From NCBI RefSeq assembly GCF_016592155.1, contig NZ_AP024237.1, positions 124,001 to 188,000 of the forward strand: a stretch of 64,000 nt of DNA. Direction: 5' to 3'. The notes below the pieces were generated by a model, which was given only the letters and a program-made list of their open reading frames with translations, was not told where the DNA came from and did no database searches. This DNA comes from Mycobacterium heckeshornense (GTDB lineage Bacteria > Actinomycetota > Actinomycetes > Mycobacteriales > Mycobacteriaceae). Of this stretch, positions 51,469-59,746 are shown piece after piece. Each line of letters starts with the position of its first letter. Positions within the stretch are counted from its first letter, which is position 1. The translations under genes and the position numbers were made by a program.

Positions 51469-53114
51469 CCCGACTTGGGCCAAATTAGTGCGCACCGTCG
51501 GTGCGGATCTTGGCGAGTGCTTCGGCGAGGTCGTCGGGTAGGGCGTCGGCGGCGGTGAGGATTTGTCGTCCGGCGCGAATCTGCACGGTGCGGTAGCGGC
51601 GTGCGGTGCGGACGAATTTCTTGATGCTCCAGCCGGTTTGGCGTTCGATCCAGTGCGATACAGCCATGGCGGCGAACACGACGCTGAGGTGCGCCTCGAT
51701 CGAGTCGCGAGTGCGGTTGTAGATCGGGCGAGCTTGAAGGTCATGCTTGGACATTCGGAAGGCCTTCTCGATGCGCCACAGCTGGTGGTAGGCGTCGATG
51801 ACGAACTGCGCGGGTTGTTCGACCAAGTTGGTGGTGTAGCCCTTCCAGCCGCCAGCGCACGGGTCTTGGCCTCCAAGGCGCGGTTGACCGATTTGGTCGC
51901 ACCGCTGAGTTGGATGTAGCGGTTGCGCTTGACCGGGGCATGCCCATCCACGGCGCGCTGGGCCTTGGCGATCTGCTCGTCGATGCCGCGCAGGGTGCGC
52001 CGGGCCCGGTCATGTCGGTACTGGTAGTAGATGACCCGATCCGGGATACCGCGGGCTTTCTCCGCTGAGGTGGCCGGCCACGGCTGGGTTAACACCAACC
52101 CGTCCGGGATGACCTCGTCCGGGTGCTTAGCGCGCCATTCGGCGATCACGTTGGGCAGCAATGAGATCCGGGTTCCCAGAATGAACGACAACCCCGCGGC
52201 CTGCAGGGCGACCTGGTTGGCTTCAGAGATCATCCCGGCATCAGCGACCACGGTGACCTCGCTCAAGCGGTGGGCGGTCTTGAACGCGTTGATCACCGGC
52301 AACATGGTCGCGGTCTCGGCCTTGTTGCCCTCGAAGGCAGCCACTGTCAGCGGGAACCCAGTCGCATCGGTCAACAAACCCAGGGTGATCTGTGGATCGA
52401 GTCGACGTTCCTTGGAAAACCCGGGCTCGCGAAACCCATCAACGGCATCGGTTTCAAAGTGCAGGGTGCTCACGTCGTAAAGCACCAGGCTGGCCGGACC
52501 CAACGCAGCGTGCGCTGCACATGCAGCCGAAAGTGCCTGCCGGAATTCGGGTTTGGCGAAAATCGGCAGCCGCCGCTTCACCGTCCGATAGGCCGGCGAA
52601 TCCACCCCGGTCTCCGAAAGCACCCGCAGCGCATCGACCTTGCTGGTCGGTTCGATGATTCGGGCGCCCACCAGGTCCCGAAACACCTCATCTCCATCGG
52701 TGGCGGCATCAAAGCCCAGCACCCGATAGGCATGACACAACGCCTCCCACAGGTGCTCAGAACAGGAGCCCACGATCTCCAGCGGCCGGCCACCGCCGGC
52801 AGCGGCCTGCTCGAGTCCCAAGTCCAGGCTCTGCTGACCGGCAGCCACGCGCTGAGCCGCAGCCGCCTTGAGCGCCTCCAGCTGGGCCTCACTGTGCGCC
52901 GAGCCGAGGTGCTCAATCTGGCGCGATCCCCGCCGCGAAGACCACACGATCTGCACCGCGGTTGCTCCCGAGGCCGTCTTCACCGTGCGCACATACGCCA
53001 CCAGCGCACACTAAAGAACTTCAATTAGTGCAGACCTTCCGACCCGCCGCGACCGAAAACCCCAGCTCAGCGACTCGCAACCACCCCGATCCTCCAAAAG
53101 TGGCCCAAGTCAGG
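51469..53114 (-). mobile_element. IS1549-like (IS1634-family) element
   Basis: 1646 bp. The ends are inverted repeats CCCGACTTGGGCCA at 51469 and TGGCCCAAGTCAGG ending at 53114. It is bounded by 122-bp direct repeats. IS1549 of M. smegmatis is known for unusually long target duplications, so this is a target-site duplication and not two gene copies. Confidence 0.85.
51485..53001 (-). pseudogene. IS1634-family transposase, frameshifted
   Basis: The frame from ATG 53001 (MAYVRTVKTASG) covers the IS1634-type N-terminal region and most of the DDE core (LVLYDVSTLHFETD, VTVVADAGMISEAN, IYYQYRHDRARRTLRGIDEQIAKAQ). Near 51855 the match moves to another frame. That frame continues as WKGYTTNLVEQPAQFV and then YHQLWRIEKAFRMSKHDLQARPIY with the catalytic Glu region, ending at 51485. 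A single-base deletion or insertion thus splits the gene. An intact trans-acting transposase would be needed for further movement. Confidence 0.85.
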
Positions 53115-53236
53115 TTATACTGCGAGCCGGCTACGTCGGGGACGCTCAGGTCCTCCTTCATTGCGCAAAGTACGCCTCGGAAGTGGAAGGCTGTGATTTC
53201 GCGGTGAAATTTGTGTTGGCATGCTGGGGGAGTCGT
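53115..53236 (+). repeat. 122-bp target-site duplication, right copy
   Basis: Partner of 51347-51468. This copy remains connected to the rest of glycosyltransferase 3, so that gene keeps its own start codon and at least 89 bases of leader. Confidence 0.88.
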
Positions 53237-54470
53237 GGTGAAGTCGAGCCCTTCGCCGCGGTTGGCCGTGAGCTGCTCTGCCGGCAGCATGAAGTGTGCA
53301 TGGCTGTTGCGCCTGAGCTGGTTAGCTTTGCCGAGTCAAATGGACTTCCGGCGGTTGCCTACGGACCCGGAGTTGGAGGCTATCCTCTATGCGTATCGCG
53401 ACTTTTGGACGTGCTTCTTCGGCGCGTTTTGGAAGATCCGAGATTGGATCGGGTTATGGCGCGAGATCTCGGAGCCTATCACTCAGTGCCGCGAAGAGGT
53501 CAGTAAGACGCTGACGTCGCTCGCGCAGGGCGCCGACGTCCTGGTCACCGGCATGAATTACGAGGACTCCGCTGCCAATGTCGCAGAGTGTTACGAGATG
53601 CCGTTGGCTACGCTGCACTGGTTCCCGCTGCGAGTCAATGGCCAACTCCTTCCGTCCCTGCCGGCCCCGCTGGGCCGCAGTGCAATGACCATGCTCGAGT
53701 GGTTGTCTTGGCGCGGAACGAAGAAGATGGAGGACGCGCAGCGCCGTCAACTCGGTCTGCCGAAGGCAACAGGTCCCTGGGCGCGGCGGATCGCACAACG
53801 GGGGGCGCTGGAAATCCAGGCCTACGACGAAGTGTGTTTTCCAGGGCTGGCGGCTGAATGGGCGCAATTCAATGGCCAGCGCCCCTTTGTTGGCGCGCTA
53901 ACGATGGAGTTGCCTACCGATGCCGATGAGGAGGTTGCGTCGTGGATTGCGGCGGGAACACCTCCGATTTTCTTCGGCTTTGGCAGCATCCCAGTCGAAT
54001 CTGCTTCCGACGTGATCGCCATGATCAGCGCGGCCTGCGCGCAGTTGGGTGAGTGGGCGTTGGTGTGCTCCGGTTGCAGTGACTTCAGCGACGTCTCCCA
54101 TTCCGACCATGTCAAGGTGGTGCGTGCGGTGAATTACAGCGGGATCTTTCCGGCCTGCCGGGCGGTGGTGCACCACGGCGGCGCGGGCACCACGGCGATC
54201 GGCCTGCGGGCCGGGGTGCCCACGTTGATCCTTTCGACCGACCTCAATCAGACGCTGTGGGGAGCTCAGGTCAAACGGCTAAAGGTCGGTACCGCGCGGC
54301 GCTTTTCGTGCACTACCCGGGAAACCCTGGTCGCTGATTTGCGTACAATCCTCGCCCCGCAGTACTTGGACCGCGCCCGCGAGATCGCCACCCGGATGCG
54401 CAAACCCGCCGAAAGCGTTACAGCGGCCGCCGATGTTATGGAAAATTTCGCGCGCCGCGCGGGTGTATAA
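53204..54470 (+). pseudogene. GPL-type glycosyltransferase 3, frameshifted
   Basis: The third paralogue starts at GTG 53204 ([24 protein letters not shown]), aligned with genes 1 and 2. After LPAVAYG (near 53362) the match moves to a second frame ([19 protein letters not shown]) that runs to the stop at 54468-54470. That frame includes FFGFGSIPVES and VHHGGAGTTAIGLRAGVPTLI, so the donor domain is intact. A one- or two-base indel near 53363 is the only lesion. The frame from 53211 could start internally but would lack the correct acceptor-domain beginning. The gene is probably inactive, unless this is a sequencing error. Confidence 0.8.
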
Positions 54471-54534
54471 AAGAACGTGACCGGCGGTGGATACCCCGTA
54501 GATCAAATCGGTGGAACGGGATGCCCCGCTACCA

Positions 54535-54713
54535 AAACGGCTCTTCAATTTTAAAGGGGCAGTTGTGATTTCGCTCTCATAGGGCGTGTCGTTGCATGGG
54601 GAGGCCCTCGGCCTTCTGAAGTCTGAAGTTTGCGGATTTCAGGCGGAAGAAGGGACCGAGGGCCGTGTCTGACGGTACGACATTGTTGTTTGGGTTGCCA
54701 GGAGTACGGGTTG
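54535..54713 (+). mobile_element. ISL3-c left end and transposase start, truncated
   Basis: The end reads CGGCTCTTCAATTTTAAAGG from about 54539. A GTG at 54665 opens SDGTTLLFGLPGVRVEG, the typical beginning of an ISL3 transposase, before ISL3-b sequence takes over at about 54714. A 9-bp inverted repeat (GGCCCTCGG with CCGAGGGCC) lies in between. The first 90 bases occur inverted at 44171-44260. Confidence 0.55.
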
Positions 54714-54790
54714 AGGGCTCTTCGATTTTGACCGGGCAATGGACCATCCCGGGTTTCGTGCACACCTTCTTTTGAGGGAAGGATGGCACG

Positions 54791-55102
54791 ATGGCAACGA
54801 GGTACGACCAGGACATGAAGGCCAAGGCGGTCCGGCTGGTCCGGGAGCATCGCGACGAGTACGACACCGAGTGGGCGGCGATGCGGGCCATCTCGGCCCG
54901 GTTGGGGATGAGCGCGGAGACCCTGCGCAAGTGGGTGCGCCAGGCCGAGATCGACGACGGCCAGGCCGCTGGGGTATCGACGGCGGAGAGCCGGGAGTTG
55001 CGCGAGCTGCGTAAGAAGAACCGTGAGCTTGAGCAGACTATCGAAATCCTGAAGGCGGCAACAAGTTTCTTCGCGCGGGAGAGCGACCCGCGACACCGTT
55101 GA
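54791..55102 (+). CDS. IS3 OrfA, copy 3
   Basis: 103 residues with HTH and zipper helix, differing from copy 1 at a few positions (KAVRLV, RLGMSAE). The ATG follows GGAAGG. Confidence 0.86.
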   Translation: MATRYDQDMKAKAVRLVREHRDEYDTEWAAMRAISARLGMSAETLRKWVRQAEIDDGQAAGVSTAESRELRELRKKNRELEQTIEILKAATSFFARESDPRHR

Positions 55103-58100
55103 TTTGTGAATTCATCGCCGAGCATCGTGCTCGGTTCGGGGTCGCTCCGATCTGCCGCGTGCTGAGCGAGCATGGCTGCAAGATCGCCCCGAGAACCTTC
55201 TACGCCTGGCAGGCTCGCCCACCATCGAAACGGGTCTTGTGGGACATGACGGTCGCTGAGATCCTGGCCGGCTACTACACCCCCGATGCTGATGGTCGCC
55301 GCAAGCCCGAGTCACTCTACGGTGCGGCCAAGATGTGGGCTCACCTGCAACGACGGGGCATTCCGGTGGCCAAATGCACCGTGGAGCGTCTCATGCGGGC
55401 CAACGGCTGGCAGGGGGTGCGGCGGGTCAAGAAGGTCCGCACTACCGTGGCCGATCTCGCCGCGCAGCGGGCACCGGACCTGGTGGATCGCACCTTCGCC
55501 GTCGATGCCCCCAACCGGCTTCTGGTCGCCGATTTCACCTACGTTCGCCTGGTCACCGGGGTGTTCGTCTACACCGCGTTCGTCGTCGATGCCTACGCCG
55601 GGCGGATCCTCGGCTGGGCGTGCTCAACGACCAAGCACTCGTGGTTCGTCGAATCGGCGATCCGTCAGGCCGCAGCGCTGCGGGCCCGTGAAGGCCACCC
55701 GCTGGCGGGGTCGACGATTCACCACTCTGATGCCGGGTCGCAGTACACGTCGGTGCACTGCGGGGAGACGATCATGCTCGCCGGCATGAAGCCGTCGATT
55801 GGAACGGTCGGAGACGCCTACGATAATGCGTTGGCGGAGACAATAATTGGTCTCTATAAGACCGAAGCGATCCGGAAAGACTCACCGTTCCGAACCGGGC
55901 CGCTGCGCTCGGTGCACGATGTCGAGCACCTCACCGCCGACTGGGTCCACTGGTACAGAGCGCCACGAGGCGCTGTGGGATCGAATGGAGGTGAGAATCC
56001 TTCGTCTGTCCGCTGTCGCGGCAGCGGGTTGAAGCTGGGGGCAGCCTGATTCGGGGGACGCCGATGAGGGTGGAAAGCAGCCCTGACAACGACGGGACGC
56101 GTCGGCACTGCCAGACGACGCGGGTCCGGCAAGCAAGACGGGACGGTGTACGTGAGAAACCAGCGTCTGAACGCTCCTCAAGTCTGTTCCCACCAGCTCG
56201 AATCTGGCGGATCTGGGCTGGGCAGCGGCGCACACTCGTATCACGGTGTGGTGCGGGGAACTCCGCGATCGGTTTGTACCGCCGGTCGGGAGGTCACGGT
56301 GAAGGCCCGCGGCGTAGCCGTGGCGATGCCGCAGGAGCATAGTTGGGCACCTCGCCCGTCGATCGATCTGACAGTGAACGTGGGAACCCACGCGGTGGTC
56401 CCCTTCCCGGAGCGCATCCAGCGTTTCGGCGGGAAGGTCCGTCGCCGGCCGATGCCGTCGTGTGGGGGCGGAGGATCCGTAGTAGTCCGAGTCCGGGAAA
56501 GCCGGTCACATGGCGAAGGGGTCCAGCTTGTTCGCGGTTGCCGAGCATTGCGCGAAGGTCGCTGGTGAATACCGGCGCGCCGTGGCCCGACGTCGATGAG
56601 GCGTGGCTGCGGGTACGCATGATGCAGCGGAAACTGCATCGTTGGGCGGTGGCCGATCCGGGCCGCCGGTTTGATGATCTGTTCAACCTCGTTTATGACC
56701 CAGCGTTCCTCGTCGTGGCGTGGAACAGGGTGCGGGGCAACAAGGGAGCACGCACGGCCGGGATCGATGGAGTGACACCGTCCTCCATCGATGACCGAGC
56801 GGTGCAACTCCTTGCAGAACTGCAAGGCGACCTGAAAGAACGCCGGTTCACACCGGTTGCGGTGCGGGAGAAGTTGATCCCCAAGGCGAACGGCAAGATG
56901 CGACGCCTGGGAATCCCGACCACCGCCGACAGGATCGTGCAGGCAGCGCTGAAGCTGGTGCTGGAACCCATCTACGAGGCGGATTTCAAGCCGTGCTCGT
57001 ATGGGTTTCGGCCGAGACGGCGGGCACAGGATGCGATCGCCGAGATCCACCACTACACCTCGGGTAACAAGGGGTACGAGTGGGTCTTTGAAGCAGACAT
57101 CACGGCCTGCTTCGATGAGATCTCGCATTGTGCACTGATGGATCGGGTGCGGATGCGGGTCGGTGACAAGCGGGTGCTCACGCTGATCAAGGCGTTCCTG
57201 AAAGCCGGGATCCTCTCCGAGGATGCGGTACATCGGGATACGCCGACCGGCACTCCCCAGGGCGGGATCCTCTCACCGCTGCTGGCCAATATCGCCCTGT
57301 CGGTTCTCGACGAGCACTTCATGCGTCAGTGGGAAGCGCTCGATACGAACTGGAAGCGCACCAAGCATCGGCGCGCCGGAGGCGCCACCTATCGGATCGT
57401 CCGCTATGCAGACGATTTCGTGGTGCTGATCAACGGCACACGCGCTCATGCCGAAGCACTATGGGATGAGGTCGAAGCGGTACTCGCACCGATGAGCCTG
57501 CGCTTGTCGGTCGAGAAAACCAGGGTCTGCCACATCGACGAGGGCTTCGAGTTCTTGGGCTTCCGCATCCAGCGGCGAACCAAACCGGGCAGCAGCAAGC
57601 GGTTCGTCTACACCTGGCCATCGAAGAAATCGCTGGCCTCGATCACCGGCAAGATCCGGAAACTGACGCGCCGCAACAAACATCACACACTCGCCGACCT
57701 GCTCCGGCAGGTCAACCCCGTGCTACGGGGCTGGTGCAACTATTTCAAGCACGGAGTGTCTAAACGCACCTTCTGCTACGTCGACCACTTCGCATTCATG
57801 CGGGTTGCGTATTGGCTGCGTAAACGACACCTCGGCCTGACCTGGGGAACGCTACGCCGTCGCTTCTGGCCTGACTGGCAGATCAGCGACCGACGTGTCG
57901 AGCTGTTCCGGCCACGATCGGTGACGGTCCTCCGCTACCGATACCGGGGCTCGAAGATCCCTGCACCATGGGCGAATTGGCCACCCGACACCGACACCGC
58001 ACCAGCGGCATGAACAAGTGGAGAGCCGGATGCGTGGAGACATGCACGTCCGGTTCGGAGGGCGGGCCGCAGAAACCCACCGCGTCGAAAGACCGGCAGG

Positions 58101-58222
58101 GCGCTGCGGTCCGACCCCTACACACCAGCCGGCTCATGCACCGACTCGGACTGAAACCACCCATCGAATACGAGGCCGACTACCATGCACACCACAGCGG
58201 TCAGCCGACCGGCGCAAAGTAA
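55099..58222 (+). CDS. IS3 OrfB transposase, copy 3 (intron-split, otherwise intact)
   Basis: Exon 1 55099-55957 (859 bases) and exon 2 58122-58222 (101 bases) give 960 bases, a 319-residue DDE transposase. The three catalytic blocks (ADFTYVRLV, HHSDAGSQYTS, DAYDNALAETI) are in exon 1. Exon 2 supplies only the tail NTSRLMHRLGLKPPIEYEA. With its intact OrfA and correct target repeat, this is the best candidate for an active copy. Confidence 0.86.
55958..58121 (+). mobile_element. Group II intron, copy 3
   Basis: 2164 bases. The 5' exon ends CACTGGTACA. A TGTACC at 56275-56280 (intron positions 318-323) is complementary to GGTACA and fits an EBS1 sequence. Domain V lies near 58023-58056, and the intron ends CCCCTAC. 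The exon junction restores the transposase codon AAC. Confidence 0.87.
56565..58013 (+). CDS. ltrA: Group II intron reverse transcriptase/maturase, copy 3
   Basis: 482 residues from GTG 56565, which follows GAAGG. YADD is at residues 281-284. The maturase domain follows, and there is no HNH motif, so mobility would rely on nicked or replicating DNA. Same product as copies 1 and 2. Confidence 0.88.
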   Translation: MNTGAPWPDVDEAWLRVRMMQRKLHRWAVADPGRRFDDLFNLVYDPAFLVVAWNRVRGNKGARTAGIDGVTPSSIDDRAVQLLAELQGDLKERRFTPVAVREKLIPKANGKMRRLGIPTTADRIVQAALKLVLEPIYEADFKPCSYGFRPRRRAQDAIAEIHHYTSGNKGYEWVFEADITACFDEISHCALMDRVRMRVGDKRVLTLIKAFLKAGILSEDAVHRDTPTGTPQGGILSPLLANIALSVLDEHFMRQWEALDTNWKRTKHRRAGGATYRIVRYADDFVVLINGTRAHAEALWDEVEAVLAPMSLRLSVEKTRVCHIDEGFEFLGFRIQRRTKPGSSKRFVYTWPSKKSLASITGKIRKLTRRNKHHTLADLLRQVNPVLRGWCNYFKHGVSKRTFCYVDHFAFMRVAYWLRKRHLGLTWGTLRRRFWPDWQISDRRVELFRPRSVTVLRYRYRGSKIPAPWANWPPDTDTAPAA

Positions 58223-58255
58223 ACCGGTGTGCACAAAACCCAGGGCGATTCACAA

Positions 58256-59290
58256 TCAGCATGACGTCTGGGTTGCGGCCCGCTGTTTGCGGGTGCAGTG
58301 AAATCGTATCCGGCGTGCCGAATTGTCTTGATTCCGGAATCCGCACGCGGCGCGTTTGACCTGTTTGACGAGCCGGTTGTAGCCCTCGGTGCGGGCGTTG
58401 GTGATACCGGTGGCGATGAAGGCGTTGATCTCGGGCCACCAGGTGTCGACGGTGGCGGCCAGGGTGAGCAGCTCAGGGATCTGCGAGTCGATGCACCAGG
58501 CCAGGAAGCGGTGCAGCCGATGCCGGGTCAGGTGCGCATCGCCGCCGGCGTGCACGGTGGACAGCAGGGTGCGCAGTTCTTCCTTGGCGATCCACGCCGA
58601 CAGGATCTGGCCGGTGTCGTCTTCGGCCACGATCGCGTTCCACATCGTGGCGAAATTCTTGTCCGACAAGCGTTCCCACGCGGTCAGCAGGCGCCGGCGG
58701 TGGGCCCATTCCGGGTCGAGTTTGCCGCCGCGGCGATCCCGCAGATCCCAGGTCACCCGGCGGCGCACCTTGGTCAACGCATCGTTGCCGAGTTTCACCA
58801 GGTGGAAGTGATCGACCAGCAGGGTGGCATTGGGCAGCAACCCCGGTGTGCGGATCGCCGTGGCGTAGACCGCGGCCGGGTCGATCGCCACGAACTGAAC
58901 GGCCTCGCGGAACTCCTGGCTGCGCTCGGCCAGCCAGTCGATCACCGCAGCACCGGTGCGGCCCTCGCGCTGCCCCAACAAGCCCTGATCTCCGGCTAAA
59001 TCGACGAATCCGGTGTCCCACGGGTCAACCCGCACCCACCGCCCTGTCGTGGCGCACTGCTCCCAGCGGGGTTTGCCGCGGCGGGTCTCGTCGATACCGA
59101 GCACTGCCACCGGCGCGGGTTCGCATAGCCGTTCCTCGGCGTGCGCGACGAACGCGCGGTGCGCGGTCGGCCAGGGTACCCCGTGGGCGGCCGCGACCTC
59201 GGCCACCGCCCGCCCGGCATCGCCGATCGCCGCACCGATCGCGGTACGCAACCGTGTGGTGGCGCGGGCCCGGGCCACCACACGGTTGTC
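58256..59290 (-). pseudogene. ISL3-family transposase lacking its N-terminus (ISL3-b)
   Basis: From DNRVVARARATTRLRTAIGAAIG the frame covers the HTH (VAAAHGVPWPTAHRAF) and the ISL3 DDE core (LGIDETRRGKPRW, VAIDPAAVYATAI, LLVDHFHLVKLGNDALTKVRRR, RTEGYNRLVKQVKRAACGFRNQ), ending at 58256. The zinc-ribbon N-terminus is replaced by an IS3 end, and the apparent start at 59485 reads through foreign sequence out of frame. Confidence 0.82.
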
Positions 59291-59324
59291 AAAAGAAGGT
59301 GTGCACGAAACCCGGGATGGTCCA
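59289..59324 (-). repeat. IS3 terminal stub
   Basis: Thirty-six bases equal to the high-end terminus of the IS3 elements (TGGACCATCCCGGG and the following 20 bases). The remainder of that copy is deleted, joining ISL3-b to ISL3-a sequence. Confidence 0.75.
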
Positions 59325-59634
59325 CCCGGCCGGCAAATCACGCACCCACGTCGGGCGGCGATCATGCAACCGCGCGATCGCCCCGCATACCGGACACCAG
59401 CCGATCGCCGCGGTTGTCTCAATCGCGTACTCCAGTTCACCATCGTGCTCGGACACCGCCAGCACGGCCATGCCTTCCAGTCCAAGCATCACCATCGCAC
59501 TACTGTTGTTATTCACCTGGGGCCTTTCCATTCGTGTTCACTAACACCACGAATCATGAGGCCCCAGGCCCATCCCCAGGGTCAGGCAGACAACCGTGTC
59601 ACCCGACCGCTACCAAGCTTCATTGCGAAGACCC
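59325..59634 (-). mobile_element. Second fragment of ISL3-a (terminus and transposase start)
   Basis: Matches 18675-18984 almost perfectly, including the GGGTCTTCGCAATGAAGC terminus. The transposase frame (59531 to 59325) keeps the first 69 residues, with one change seen (ELEY instead of ELEC), and then runs into the IS3 stub. Confidence 0.8.
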
Positions 59635-59746
59635 GGTAATGTTGTGCTAGCTACGGTGATGATGAAGGTTCTTGCGCGGCCGACGAGGGCCGATGCGACC
59701 GGGTTCGCCGTAGCTCCACGCGCAACCCGATAAGCCTCAGTGCAAT

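Larger units (their letters stand above)
54740..58252 (+). mobile_element. IS3-family element copy 3, carrying a group II intron
   Basis: Same structure as copies 1 and 2 in opposite orientation. The 3-bp direct repeat CAA (54737-54739 and 58253-58255) shows direct transposition into the non-coding end of ISL3-b. Confidence 0.9.
54714..59290 (-). mobile_element. ISL3-b, interrupted by IS3 copy 3 and truncated at its 5' side
   Basis: The low end reads GGGCTCTTCGATTTTGACC from 54714. Removing IS3 copy 3 with its CAA repeat joins this end to the transposase 3' end at 58256. The high end is missing; sequence changes to an IS3 stub at about 59289. Confidence 0.65.

Noticed and set aside
53355..53375. 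Programmed frameshifting in glycosyltransferase 3
   Set aside because: No slippery heptamer or downstream structure was recognised, and the two paralogues have one continuous frame.
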